Assembly: GCA_016935595.1 (NCBI GenBank)
Contig: JAFGQQ010000200.1
Coordinates: forward strand, 1-25,857
Origin: Bacteroidales bacterium
Lineage (GTDB): Bacteria > Bacteroidota > Bacteroidia > Bacteroidales > UBA10428
DNA: 25,857 nt
Reading direction: 5' to 3'
Shown: positions 1 through 9,350 of the stretch, piece by piece
Layout of the letters: every line of letters starts with the position of its first letter
How positions within the stretch are numbered: the stretch's first letter is position 1
The notes under the pieces: model-generated
Told to the model about the DNA's origin: nothing
The model's database searches: none
Seen by the model: only the letters and a program-made list of their open reading frames with translations
Program-made: the position numbers and the translations under genes

Positions 1-2025
1 TATGCTCAAGAAAACTATGGGTATAATTTTTATAAATATAGTCCTTATGAAGATACTTGGACATCGTTAACTTCATGTCCAATATCGAGTGGTAATAATG
101 GAGGCGCAACCTATTTAGAAGGTAAAATATATACAAGTTATACTGGAAATGATCAAATCGGAGTATATGATATATTATCTGATTCCTGGTCTACATTAAT
201 AAGTCAAGTTTACGGTGCAGGTAATATAACTACCGATGGCCAAAATATTTATTTAGTAAATGGCTATGAATTTGCAAAATATAATCCTGATTCAAGCACA
301 TGGACTACCTTGGCATCACCTGCTATATATTTTGAGTGTTGGGGTGGATTAGCTTATTATGAAAATGCAATTTATGGACACTCTGGAAATGGTAATAGTT
401 CATTTGCTAAATACGATATTATAACAAATACCTGGAGTGAACTGCCTTACATGCCTTCAGGAGCTACTTTAGGATGTGCAATCGATCCTGTAGATAAAAT
501 TTATTACACATATGGATCATATGGAGGTAATAACTGGTATGCTTTTAATCTTAAAACTCAAAACTGGAGTGTGAATACAATTCCTTTCTTCTTCATTTAT
601 GATGGTGGTTTAGTATATGTGGGACAAAATGGAGTGAGTGGAATTTATTTTATTGAGGGTGAAGAGGGTACTGGATTTGGTTGCTTTGAAACAAAAGCAG
701 AAAATTATTGGTTAATCATTGGTCAAGATAATGGAGTTATTCCTGCTGGCGAAATGGAGCAAATACCTGTGATATTTAAATCATTTGATTTAGATTTCGG
801 AGATTATAATGCTAAGATTCAAATATCTTCTAATGATCAGGGAAATTCTGAAGTTATTGTTCCTGTTCATATGATGGTAACTGATCTGCTTCCACCTGAA
901 TTAGCGAATCCGGTAAATGATACAATTCTAAAGCAGAATTTTGGAACCTATTCCATAAACTTAAAAGAAGTGTTCTATGATCCGAATGATTATATATTGC
1001 AATATTCAGCTAATAGCAACCTTCCCAATATCGTTGATTTAAATATTTCTGATTCAATATTAACTATTGAAGGAGTAGGATGCGGACAAGTTACGATTAC
1101 GGTAAGAGCTGAAAATAAATCTGGATTTGCATCTGATAATTTCGTGCTTGATATTGAGTGTTGTAATAAAACAAATAATATAATTTATACAATTTGCCAG
1201 GGAGATAGTATTGAAATTATGGGCCGATATCTGTCAATAGCGGGTAATTATTACGATACTTTATTAACTGCTGAAGGTTGTGATAGTATTATTATCTCGA
1301 CACTTATTGTAAATCCGGTTTATTATATTGAAAGATCAATTACAATAATTGAAGGGGACAGTTGTTATGCAGGTGGAGCATATCGAAAGTCGCCTGGATT
1401 ATATATTGACAGTTTATTATCAAGCAGTGGATGTGATAGTATAGAAGTTACTGAATTAATAGTTCTTGTTTGTCCAATAACTACTGTTGATACTTCAATA
1501 TGCAATGGTGAAAATTATTTTGCCGGTGGTGCTTATCAATCAGCTTCAGGCACTTACTACGATACATTAAAATTAATTAACGGATGTGATAGTGTTATTA
1601 TCACTAATTTAACTGTAGAATCATCATACGAAATTATAATCGATACTACTATATGTGATGGTGAAAGCTATTATGCCGGAGGAGATTATCAAACTGTTTC
1701 AGGCATATATTTTGATTCGTTAAAATCTGATAATAACTGCGATATTATTATTATAACCACTTTAACAGTTGATATTTGCGATGGATATGATATTTTAACA
1801 GATAAAAAGGAATTAAAAGTATATCCTGTTCCAACAGATAGATATCTGAGAATTGAATATGATGAAATTGAACATATTGAGCTCTATGATAATTCTGGTG
1901 CATTAGTACTTAAAACAAATGATAATATAATTGATTTTATTAATTATAAGGAAGGATTTTATTTTATAAATATTTTTAATACCAACGGATATGTAATAAC
2001 GAGAAAAGTAATATATATAAAATAG
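1..2025 (+). CDS. Secreted Kelch-type protein with 51-residue repeats and T9SS sorting domain (5' end missing)
   Basis: The frame is open from base 1 with no start in the window, so the N-terminus with its signal peptide is missing and 674 codons remain. The first 230 or so residues hold Kelch-like units with recurring Tyr/Phe-x5-Trp pairs (for example YNPDSSTWTTL), which suggests a beta-propeller. A beta-sandwich segment follows (bases about 700-890, resembling the choice-of-anchor/HYDIN type), then an Ig-like segment, then four repeats of exactly 51 codons. The last 75 residues match a type A T9SS C-terminal sorting domain: VYPVPTDRYLRIEY, then IELYDNSG, ending RKVIYIK. Such proteins are exported by the Por machinery and attached to the surface or released. 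The ligand or substrate is unknown. A TTG at base 310 could open a shorter frame, but homologous propeller sequence continues upstream of it, so it is not the start. Confidence 0.85.
   Translation, partial: YAQENYGYNFYKYSPYEDTWTSLTSCPISSGNNGGATYLEGKIYTSYTGNDQIGVYDILSDSWSTLISQVYGAGNITTDGQNIYLVNGYEFAKYNPDSSTWTTLASPAIYFECWGGLAYYENAIYGHSGNGNSSFAKYDIITNTWSELPYMPSGATLGCAIDPVDKIYYTYGSYGGNNWYAFNLKTQNWSVNTIPFFFIYDGGLVYVGQNGVSGIYFIEGEEGTGFGCFETKAENYWLIIGQDNGVIPAGEMEQIPVIFKSFDLDFGDYNAKIQISSNDQGNSEVIVPVHMMVTDLLPPELANPVNDTILKQNFGTYSINLKEVFYDPNDYILQYSANSNLPNIVDLNISDSILTIEGVGCGQVTITVRAENKSGFASDNFVLDIECCNKTNNIIYTICQGDSIEIMGRYLSIAGNYYDTLLTAEGCDSIIISTLIVNPVYYIERSITIIEGDSCYAGGAYRKSPGLYIDSLLSSSGCDSIEVTELIVLVCPITTVDTSICNGENYFAGGAYQSASGTYYDTLKLINGCDSVIITNLTVESSYEIIIDTTICDGESYYAGGDYQTVSGIYFDSLKSDNNCDIIIITTLTVDICDGYDILTDKKELKVYPVPTDRYLRIEYDEIEHIELYDNSGALVLKTNDNIIDFINYKEGFYFINIFNTNGYVITRKVIYIK
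1159..1770 (+). repeat. Four tandem 153-bp (51-aa) coding repeats
   Basis: Four units of exactly 153 bases lie inside the Kelch/T9SS gene. The Gly/Asn-Cys codon pair recurs at 1276, 1429, 1582 and 1735. The protein pattern is roughly IC-x-G-(D/E)-S/N-Y-x-A-G-G-x-Y, then G-x-Y-x-D-(T/S)-L, then GCDSI-x3-T-x-L-x-V. Unit 4 has CDI in place of CDS. The units are diverged at the DNA level, so this is an old duplication. Similar Cys-containing repeats are common just before T9SS sorting domains in Bacteroidota surface proteins, where they probably act as a stalk. Confidence 0.8.
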
Positions 2026-2380
2026 AGGTATATAATTAACAAATATATAAGACTGTTTTAATTTTATTTATAACAGCCTTTTTTTACCATATAATAAAAA
2101 TTAAAGCTTTAATTATAAAAACACTTTATTTTACTTGTTTAATAATATAAAAAAGTTTTATTTTTAATAATTAAAGCAAAATTTAACAATTATCCTAATA
2201 ATTGATATTAAAGGATTAAATACAATTCTTAATAAAAAACGGATGCACTCAAGAAAATCGAATGCAGAATCAATAATTAGCAATCATTAGGAAAGCAGTG
2301 ATTAAGGAAAACCAAAATTATTGATTAATAAAATAATTAATAAAATAAAATCGTTAAAATAAAATATATAAACCTTCTTC
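2026..2380. other. 355-bp intergenic region
   Basis: Very AT-rich spacer between the T9SS cargo gene and the efflux operon. It holds the weak terminator at 2051-2085 and an exact tandem duplication of a 12-mer (ATTAATAAAATA) at 2324-2347. It should contain the promoter of the efflux operon, but I find no good TTTG/TAnnTTTG pair. No gene is credible here. Confidence 0.6.
2051..2085 (+). terminator. Possible weak terminator after the T9SS cargo gene
   Basis: CTGTT (2053-2057) can pair with AACAG (2072-2076) across an AT-rich loop, and seven T follow at 2079-2085. The stem is short with a 14-base loop, so the call rests mostly on the position 26 bases after the stop codon and on the T-tract. 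Confidence 0.4.
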
Positions 2381-3676
2381 ATGAAAAAAAAATATATTAT
2401 AATCCTTTCAATTGTGGCAGTTCTAATTGTTATTATTTTAATTATTAGTAGTGGAAAAAATGAGGATGAACAAGCAAATATATATATGAATGCTAAAAAA
2501 GGGTTATTTGTTGTTAACGTGGTAACAACAGGGGAATTGCAGGCTGAAAATTCAGTAAAAATAAATGCCCCTGCGTTTGAATTAAGAGAAATAAGGGTGA
2601 GGCAAATTAGTATTTCCAAATTGGTACCTGAAGGCACTGTTGTTGATTCGGGCGATTTTGTTGCTGCTTTAGATCCAACAAATGTTACCAATAATTTAAA
2701 AGAAGTTGAGGATGAAATATCTAAAGCTGAAGGTGAATTAGAAAAAACTGTCCTTGATTCATCATTGGAATTACGCACACAGCGTGATAAGATTGCTAAC
2801 CTTAAATTTAATCTGGAAGAAGCAGAAATTACGCTGGAACAATCAAAATTTGAATCTCCTGCTGTAATCAGGCAAGCAAAAATTAATCTCGAAAAAATCA
2901 AAAGAGAATATGAACAGGCAGTTTCGGCTTATGACCTGAAAGTAAAGCAAGCCAAAGTTAATATTAAACAAAGAAAAATGGATCTGGCTAAGAAACAGCG
3001 CGATAAAGATAAAATAATGATAGCTATCCAAAAGCTTCAAATTAAAGCACCAACATCAGGAATGGTAATTTATGAGAAGGATTGGGATGGCAATAAAATT
3101 AAAGAAGGTTCAAATTTATGGCTTTGGGGCGAAGCTTCAGTGGCCACATTGCCCGATATGACTACTATGATTTCGAAAACTTATGTAAATGAAATTGATA
3201 TTAGCCAAATTAAAGTTGGCCAGAAAGTAAAAATTGGGGTTGATGCTTTTCCTGAAAAGGAATATTTTGGAGAGGTTAAATCAATTGCCAATATTGGAGA
3301 ACAATTAAATAATAGCGACGCCAAAGTATTCGAGGTAATTATTAAAGTATTTGGGTCTGATCCGATATTAAGACCTGCCATGACTACAAGCAACAATATT
3401 ATTACTGCTGAATTTGAAGATGTTGTATATATACCAATCGAAGCGCTTCAAAGAACAGATTCTGTATGTTATGTTTTTATGGAGAAAGGGCTTCAGCGAA
3501 TTAAACAAGTTGTTTTACCAGGTAATGCTAACGAAACACATGTAATTATAAAGGAAGGTTTGGGAGAAGGCGATAAAGTTCTCCTTTCAATTCCCGATAA
3601 TCCTGAAAAATATGAATATTATGGACTTGAATTGTTAAATAAAGATACCTCTCAACTTTCTGTTATTCAAGATTGA
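2381..3676 (+). CDS. Efflux membrane fusion protein (HlyD/MacA family)
   Basis: Periplasmic adaptor of a tripartite efflux system, linking an inner-membrane transporter to a TolC-type channel. One N-terminal membrane helix (residues about 4-24) anchors it. A lipoyl-like half domain with an EGTVVDSGD turn lies near residues 60-100. A long charged alpha-helical hairpin (about 100-220) follows, then the second lipoyl half beginning KAPTSGMV at 222. Beta-barrel and membrane-proximal domains complete the 431 residues, a typical length. It is the first gene of an operon, with 22 bases to the permease, whose partner type points to the MacA branch. The start was chosen because the transmembrane helix begins directly after it. 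No Shine-Dalgarno sequence is seen, as is usual for the phylum. The substrate cannot be inferred. Confidence 0.88.
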   Translation: MKKKYIIILSIVAVLIVIILIISSGKNEDEQANIYMNAKKGLFVVNVVTTGELQAENSVKINAPAFELREIRVRQISISKLVPEGTVVDSGDFVAALDPTNVTNNLKEVEDEISKAEGELEKTVLDSSLELRTQRDKIANLKFNLEEAEITLEQSKFESPAVIRQAKINLEKIKREYEQAVSAYDLKVKQAKVNIKQRKMDLAKKQRDKDKIMIAIQKLQIKAPTSGMVIYEKDWDGNKIKEGSNLWLWGEASVATLPDMTTMISKTYVNEIDISQIKVGQKVKIGVDAFPEKEYFGEVKSIANIGEQLNNSDAKVFEVIIKVFGSDPILRPAMTTSNNIITAEFEDVVYIPIEALQRTDSVCYVFMEKGLQRIKQVVLPGNANETHVIIKEGLGEGDKVLLSIPDNPEKYEYYGLELLNKDTSQLSVIQD

Positions 3677-3698
3677 ATTTTAAGATCCAAAAAAATAG

Positions 3699-5039
3699 AT
3701 GAAAAAACATCTTTATAATATAATAATTGCTGTTGAAGCATTATTAACCAACCGTTTAAAATCAATTTTAACTGCTTTGGGAATTATTTTTGGAGTTGCA
3801 GCTGTAATTGCTATGCTTGCTATTGGTAGTGGAACACAGCAAGAAATTTTAGACCAGTTAAAAATGGTTGGGGTAAATAATATTCTTATTTCTTCATTTT
3901 TAATAGAAGATGAAAATAACGATGAACAAAATCAAAACAAACAGAAACAAAAAAAATTCTCAAGAGGATTAACCTTAAATGATGTAAAAGCTATAAAAGA
4001 AATTATTCCTAACATTAATATGATATGTCCGGAAATTACATTCGAAACAACTTTAATCAGGGAAGGAAACAGAAAATTATCAACTTTATCAGGGATTTCC
4101 GTAGAATATTTTGATTTATTTAATATTCAAATTATTGAAGGAGTATTATTTAATCGTTACCAGGAAGAGAATGGAATTCCTGTATGTATAATTGATGAAA
4201 ATATTAAAGTGAGACTTTTTAATAATACAAATCCAATTGGTAAATATATTAAATGTGGCAAAGAATGGCTTAAAGTAATCGGTGTAGTTGAAAATAAAAC
4301 AAGGGTGATAATTACAGGTGATAACATGCCGCAAAAACCTTCATCTTTTAATATTTACATTCCTGTAAAAACTATTTTAATGCGTTATAAAAACAGGGCA
4401 TTAATTAATGACAAACTATTTAACAGGCCACGTTATATAATAGTCGAAGATGGCGAATCCCAACAAAAAGACAAAAGAGATCCGAATTACCATCAATTGG
4501 ACCAGATAACATTACAGGTTAAAGAAACTAGTGAGCTGGTTCCGACCAGCAAAATTATAGACCGATTGTTACTGCGCAGGCATTCTGATGTTAAAGATTT
4601 TGAAATAACAATTCCTGAACTTTTATTAAAACAACAACAACGGACAAAAGATATTTTCAATATTGTATTAGGTGCTATTGCTAGTATTTCATTATTAGTT
4701 GGTGGAATAGGTATTATGAATATTATGTTTGCCTCGGTACTTGAAAGGATAAAAGAAATTGGGGTAAGGATGGCTATAGGTGCAAGAAAACAAGATATTG
4801 TTGCGCAGTTTCTTGCTGAAGCAATACTTATTTGTGTTTTGGGTGGTTTGATTGGTATTTTACTGGGAGTTATTTTATCAAAATCAATACATTATTTTGC
4901 CAACATACAAGTTATCATTTCACCTTTTTCCATTATTATTGCTTTTTTAGTATCTGTTTCAGTAGGAATTATTTTTGGTTATAGTCCGGCAAAAAAAGCA
5001 TCTGAAAAAGATCCAATTGAATCATTAAGATATGAATGA
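3699..5039 (+). CDS. MacB-type ABC transporter permease (FtsX fold), no ATPase domain
   Basis: Inner-membrane permease of the MacB/FtsX superfamily. It has one N-terminal membrane helix (about residues 20-45, with LTALGIIFGVAAVIAM), a large periplasmic MacB-like core (about 50-310), and three C-terminal helices (about 320-440) carrying the family motif VLERIKEIGVRMAIGA. It ends in KDPIESLRYE, close to the usual DPIEALRYE ending. Proteins of this family are mechanotransmitters that need a MacB/LolD-type ATPase. Escherichia coli MacB has that domain fused at the N-terminus, but here it is absent and no ATPase gene lies beside it. A Gln/Lys/Asn-rich low-complexity stretch sits near residues 70-90. 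The gene overlaps the next one by 8 bases, so the two are translationally coupled. Confidence 0.9.
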   Translation: MKKHLYNIIIAVEALLTNRLKSILTALGIIFGVAAVIAMLAIGSGTQQEILDQLKMVGVNNILISSFLIEDENNDEQNQNKQKQKKFSRGLTLNDVKAIKEIIPNINMICPEITFETTLIREGNRKLSTLSGISVEYFDLFNIQIIEGVLFNRYQEENGIPVCIIDENIKVRLFNNTNPIGKYIKCGKEWLKVIGVVENKTRVIITGDNMPQKPSSFNIYIPVKTILMRYKNRALINDKLFNRPRYIIVEDGESQQKDKRDPNYHQLDQITLQVKETSELVPTSKIIDRLLLRRHSDVKDFEITIPELLLKQQQRTKDIFNIVLGAIASISLLVGGIGIMNIMFASVLERIKEIGVRMAIGARKQDIVAQFLAEAILICVLGGLIGILLGVILSKSIHYFANIQVIISPFSIIIAFLVSVSVGIIFGYSPAKKASEKDPIESLRYE

Positions 5040-6519
5040 AATAATAAAAAAAATTATCGCTTTATTAGTTATATTAACTTCAACAATCCAGATTAATTGT
5101 AATAATAATGAAAATATCCGTCAGTTTACATTAGAAGAAGTCGTAGAATTAGCTAAAAAACAATCGTTTGAAGCAATTCTTGCACGTCATAGGTTTAGGG
5201 AAAGTTTTTGGGAATATAAAACATATCAGGCTAATTTTTTGCCTTTATTAAGTTTAAATGCAGATATTTTTAATTTTAATCGGGCTATTAAAAAATACCA
5301 AAAGGAAGACGGCAGCTATACATATATTGAAGATTTTGCCAATGGTTCATCACTTGGATTAAGTATAAGTCAAAATATTGGTTTAACAGGTGGAAATATT
5401 TTTATTAATTCCGAATTAGAAAGAAATAATGATTTTTCTAATAATTCCATCAATTATTTGTCTACTCCCATTAGTATAGGTTTCAGACAACCTCTTAATG
5501 GATATAACCAATTTCACTGGCAGAATAAAATTGAACCCTTAAAATATGAAGAGGCTAAAAAAGAATATATTCAGGCAATGGAGGAAGTTTCAAAGAGGGC
5601 GATCGATTACTTTTTTAACCTGGCCTTGGCACAAATTAATGTTAATGTCTCAAAAATTAATTATGCCAATACTGATACATTATATAAGATAGCACAAGGA
5701 AGATACAATATAGGAACGATTTCGGAGGATGAACTTTTACAAATGGAATTAAGCTTTTTAAATGCTGAATTAGCGCTAAACCAGGTCAAGGTGGAGCATG
5801 AAATGTATAAAGCAAGGTTAAGATCATTTTTGGGGTATAATGAAAATATATATTTTGAATTAATTATTTCAACAAATATTCCTAATTTAGAAATAGACCC
5901 TTTTGAAGCTTTTGAAATAGCTAAGGAAAATAATCCTCAAATGATAGCTTTTAAACGGCGCAGGTTAGAAGCAGATCGGGATGTTGCCCATGCAAGGTCG
6001 CAAAAGGGATTTAATGCAGATCTTTATGCATCATTAGGATTAACTCAAAATGCATTGGATATTCCTGGTGTATATGCTAAACCACAAAACCAGCAAAGGA
6101 TTTCTGTTGGGCTACAAGTACCGATATTAGATTGGGGACTTGGAAGGGGTAAATACAAAATGGCCCAATCTGCGCGTGAAGTCATTCATGTCTCAGTAGA
6201 ACAAAATGAAATAGATTTTAAATATGAGTTATTAAATAATGTTATGCGTTTTAACCTTCAGGACGATCAAGTTCTGATTGCCTCAAAAGCCGATACAATT
6301 GCAGATTATAGGTACTACGTAGCCAAACAGCGGTTCTTAATAGGCAACATAGGTGTACTGGAATTAAATATAGCACTGAAAGAAAAAGATGATGCCAAAC
6401 GTGCATTTATACAATCGCTAAAAAATTATTGGCAATATTTTTATGACATTAGATCATTAACCTTATACGATTTTGAAAACAATATAAAAATTGAAGATAA
6501 TTTGGATATTATTTATTAA
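5032..6519 (+). CDS. TolC-like outer membrane efflux protein
   Basis: Outer-membrane channel component of the efflux system. It has a signal peptide of about 23 residues (MNEIIKKIIALLVILTSTIQ) and then the duplicated helical-hairpin and beta-strand pattern of the OEP family. The start of the mature region (FTLEEVVELAKKQSFEAILA) is the classic first helix of these proteins, and the second half repeats it as FEAFEIAKENNPQMIAFKRR. The length of 495 residues is normal. The start codon lies inside the end of the permease gene (8-base overlap), which supports one transcript for adaptor, permease and channel. It probably forms a trimer that docks with the adaptor's helical hairpin. Confidence 0.9.
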   Translation: MNEIIKKIIALLVILTSTIQINCNNNENIRQFTLEEVVELAKKQSFEAILARHRFRESFWEYKTYQANFLPLLSLNADIFNFNRAIKKYQKEDGSYTYIEDFANGSSLGLSISQNIGLTGGNIFINSELERNNDFSNNSINYLSTPISIGFRQPLNGYNQFHWQNKIEPLKYEEAKKEYIQAMEEVSKRAIDYFFNLALAQINVNVSKINYANTDTLYKIAQGRYNIGTISEDELLQMELSFLNAELALNQVKVEHEMYKARLRSFLGYNENIYFELIISTNIPNLEIDPFEAFEIAKENNPQMIAFKRRRLEADRDVAHARSQKGFNADLYASLGLTQNALDIPGVYAKPQNQQRISVGLQVPILDWGLGRGKYKMAQSAREVIHVSVEQNEIDFKYELLNNVMRFNLQDDQVLIASKADTIADYRYYVAKQRFLIGNIGVLELNIALKEKDDAKRAFIQSLKNYWQYFYDIRSLTLYDFENNIKIEDNLDIIY

Positions 6520-6629
6520 CAATCTCCTGTTTTATTAACTCTGTATCGATTTCAATTATTTTTTAATAAATTTTAATTAATTCAAAAAAACTGTATTTTT
6601 ATAGCTATATTACAATTAATGTATAACAA

Positions 6630-7901
6630 ATGAATGTTTTAGTTTTAGGATCAGGTGGAAGAGAACATACTCTTGCTTGGAAAATTTCACAAAGTAAATA
6701 TCTTTCAAAATTATATATATCACCTGGAAATGCAGGAACAAGTCAATTAGGAGAAAATATTGAAATTGGTGTTAATAATTTTAAAGAAATAAAAGATTTT
6801 ATTAAGAATAAAAGTATAGATATACTTGTCGTTGGTCCTGAAGAACCTTTAGTTAAAGGATTGTATGATTATTTAAAAAAAGATGATAAGGATTTAGTAA
6901 ATTTAATAATAATCGGGCCTACAGGCCGTGGAGCTAAACTTGAAGGCAGTAAGGAGTTTGCAAAAAAATTTATGGAAAAAAATAAAATCCCCTCTGCAAA
7001 ATATAGAAGTTTTACAAAAGATGAAATCCGTGTCGCTATTGATTTTTTAAAAGAATTAACACCTCCTTATGTTTTAAAAGCCGATGGTTTAGCAGCAGGC
7101 AAAGGAGTTGTAATTTTGAATTCAATAAATGAGGCTGAAAAAGAGTTAGCAGCAATGTTTGAAGGAAAATTTGGTGATGCTGGCAAAATTGTCGTTATTG
7201 AAGAATATTTAGAAGGAATTGAAGCGAGTGTTTTTATCATTACTGATGGCGAAAATTACTTATTACTTCCGGAAGCAAAAGATTATAAAAGGATAGGTGA
7301 AGGAGATACCGGATTAAATACAGGTGGAATGGGCGCTGTTTCTCCTATACCTTTTTTTACTAAGGAACTGATAAATAGAATTGAAGATAGAATTATTAAG
7401 CCAACAATTAGTGGTTTGAGAAATGAAGGAATTATATACCGGGGTTTTATATTTTTTGGTTTAATGATTGTGAATGAAGATCCTTATGTAATAGAGTATA
7501 ATGTTAGAATGGGAGATCCGGAAGCAGAGGTGGTTATTCCAAGAATAAAAAATGATTTACTTGAAATATTTATAAAACTTTCAGAAAAGAAATTAAATAC
7601 TATTAAGCTAGAGATTGAAAAATCTGCAGCTTGCACTGTTATGATGGTATCAGGGGGGTATCCTGAAAAATATGAAAAAGGAAAATTAATTTCAATAAAA
7701 GAGAAAATAAATGGAAGTATTATTTATCATGCCGGAACGAAATCGGAGGGTTCAAAAATTTTTACCAATGGGGGAAGAGTTCTAGCTATAACATCTTATG
7801 GAGAGAATATTTTTAAAGCTTTGGAGAAATCATATGAGAATATTAAAAATATTGATTTTGAGAATAAATATTATCGTAAGGATATTGGTTTTGATTTATA
7901 A
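6630..7901 (+). CDS. purD: Phosphoribosylamine--glycine ligase
   Basis: Second step of de novo purine synthesis in the cytoplasm: ATP-dependent joining of glycine to 5-phosphoribosylamine, giving GAR. The N-terminal nucleotide-fold motif GSGGREHTLAWK is at residues 7-18, GPEEPL is at 69-74, and the ATP-grasp region carries VLKADGLAAGKGVVI (148-162), DTGLNTGGMGA (226-236) and the metal/ATP-binding EYNVRMGDPEAE (289-300). The length of 423 residues is standard and all key residues are present. No other purine gene is nearby. It is followed after nine bases by a DUF6427 membrane protein, so the two are probably co-transcribed. The 110-base upstream gap must hold the promoter. A TATTTTTA box there misses the Bacteroidota -7 consensus by one base. 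Confidence 0.97.
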   Translation: MNVLVLGSGGREHTLAWKISQSKYLSKLYISPGNAGTSQLGENIEIGVNNFKEIKDFIKNKSIDILVVGPEEPLVKGLYDYLKKDDKDLVNLIIIGPTGRGAKLEGSKEFAKKFMEKNKIPSAKYRSFTKDEIRVAIDFLKELTPPYVLKADGLAAGKGVVILNSINEAEKELAAMFEGKFGDAGKIVVIEEYLEGIEASVFIITDGENYLLLPEAKDYKRIGEGDTGLNTGGMGAVSPIPFFTKELINRIEDRIIKPTISGLRNEGIIYRGFIFFGLMIVNEDPYVIEYNVRMGDPEAEVVIPRIKNDLLEIFIKLSEKKLNTIKLEIEKSAACTVMMVSGGYPEKYEKGKLISIKEKINGSIIYHAGTKSEGSKIFTNGGRVLAITSYGENIFKALEKSYENIKNIDFENKYYRKDIGFDL

Positions 7902-7910
7902 ATATTGTTT

Positions 7911-8915
7911 ATGTTTTTAAGGATTTATAAAATTAATCATCCTGTAATTATTTTACTAATATTCCTTTTATCAGGTTTAATCTGGTCATTAGCATTTTTT
8001 AATGCTTCATTTTATGAATTTCCGGAATTAAACTTTGAAATGCCCTTTTATTATTGGATATATAATTGGGTAAGTCCGTATCCTCTTATTGCAAGAATAA
8101 TAAGTTATATTTTGATATTAATTCAAGCCAGTCTTTTAAATAGATTGAATAACAGATATTTCTTATTAGAATCGAGAACTTATTTGCCTTCACTTTTATT
8201 TATATTAATGTGTTCTATTTTTCCATTACAAAATTTACACCCGATTATTTTTTCTAACCTGTTTTTATTAATAGGTATAGATAAAATATTTGGCACTTAC
8301 CGGAACGACGATAAATGGTCGAATTATTTCGATACCGGCATTTTGATTTCTATTGCAAGTTTATTTTATATAAAATATTTTTTTGTAATTGTAATTGTTT
8401 GGATTTCATTATTTACTCTTCGTCCCTTTAGAGGAAGAGAATGGTTATTAACAATTGTGGGTTTTCTTTTACCATATATATTTGTATTATCCTATTTTTT
8501 CGTATTTGAAGAAAATGTTAATTATAAAATGAACATTTACTTTAATCAACTATTTAATTTTAATAATATATTCTATTATAATTATGTATATTACGCTTAC
8601 TTAATTATATTAATCATTCTTACGGCAGTGTCCAGTTTTAAAATTTTAGCAACTCTTCGGAAACAAAAAGTAAGTGTAAGAAGATTTTTTCATGTCTTTT
8701 TTTGGCTGTTTCTAATATCTATTGTTTTATTTGCAATAAGCAGTTTTTCTAAACCTTCATTTCTCTCAATTGCAGCTATTTCACTTTCTTTTTTATTCTC
8801 AAATTATTTTTTAAATGTAAAATCTGTTTTTTGGAGGGAGGTAATTTTTACAATAATACTGGCGATAGCTGTATTATTTCAGTTATATTACTATACAGAT
8901 ATGTTAAAGTTTTAA
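7911..8915 (+). CDS. DUF6427 family integral membrane protein
   Basis: A very hydrophobic protein of 334 residues with about eight to ten predicted membrane segments and no enzyme motif. The length, the LPSLLFILMCSIFP segment, the loop with FDTGILISIASLFY and the arginine-rich RPFRGREW stretch resemble the uncharacterised family DUF6427. From memory, this family often sits beside purD and uracil phosphoribosyltransferase genes in Bacteroidota, which fits the position nine bases after purD. Its function is unknown; a link to nucleotide or base metabolism is only suggested by the neighbourhood. I chose the ATG at 7911. A TTG at 7905 would add two residues but has no support. The stop codon overlaps the stop of the convergent gene. 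Confidence 0.7.
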   Translation: MFLRIYKINHPVIILLIFLLSGLIWSLAFFNASFYEFPELNFEMPFYYWIYNWVSPYPLIARIISYILILIQASLLNRLNNRYFLLESRTYLPSLLFILMCSIFPLQNLHPIIFSNLFLLIGIDKIFGTYRNDDKWSNYFDTGILISIASLFYIKYFFVIVIVWISLFTLRPFRGREWLLTIVGFLLPYIFVLSYFFVFEENVNYKMNIYFNQLFNFNNIFYYNYVYYAYLIILIILTAVSSFKILATLRKQKVSVRRFFHVFFWLFLISIVLFAISSFSKPSFLSIAAISLSFLFSNYFLNVKSVFWREVIFTIILAIAVLFQLYYYTDMLKF

Positions 8916-9349
8916 AGCTTTTCGACAAAGGAAAGTAATCCAACTGCCAAGCCAGGTTTTCCGTCTTTGAATCTGATAAAAATATGGTATACGCCGGTTT
9001 TTTGACAACTGAAGTTGACATACGGATAATCTTTACCAGTTGCTACCATATGTGTTGATGCAAGAATACGGTTATTATCGTATAATTCTAAAATTGCTTC
9101 TCCAGGGTAGTCTTTTGATGAACAAATTGACAATCTGTATTTAGTGTCTTTACTTAATACAATTGAAAATCTTGCTGGCGCTGGTGGGTTTGCTTCCAGT
9201 TTTGCTTTGAAATCTTTTAAATAAGTAGCTCCATCTGAAATCATAGTGCATATTTCAACAAGTTCAGCTTCTGATTGTGCGCTTATTTTTTCACAATTTA
9301 AAATTACCAGCAAGGCAATTATACTTAATATTGAAGTCAATAACTTCAT
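8912..9349 (-). CDS. Small secreted protein with a PPC-like beta-sandwich
   Basis: This 145-residue protein has a clear signal peptide (MKLLTSILSIIALLVILNC, likely cleaved after ISAQ near residue 25). The mature part is short, with two Cys that could form a disulfide. From about residue 60 it shows alternating hydrophobic strands (KYRLSIC, AILELYDNNRILAST, GVYHIFIRF) like a pre-peptidase C-terminal (PPC) or jelly-roll sandwich. I do not recognise a named family. Its start is one base after the stop of the upstream lipoprotein gene, so the two form a transcription unit and the products probably work together in the periplasm or at the surface. It ends head-on against the DUF6427 gene with a shared TTAA. 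Confidence 0.75.
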   Translation of the reverse strand: MKLLTSILSIIALLVILNCEKISAQSEAELVEICTMISDGATYLKDFKAKLEANPPAPARFSIVLSKDTKYRLSICSSKDYPGEAILELYDNNRILASTHMVATGKDYPYVNFSCQKTGVYHIFIRFKDGKPGLAVGLLSFVEKL

Positions 9350-9350
9350 A

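Noticed and set aside
2302..2901. Open frame of 199 codons on the minus strand
   Set aside because: It lies opposite the membrane fusion protein gene, has low-complexity Ile/Leu/Ser-rich sequence and no recognisable domain. The plus-strand gene explains the region.
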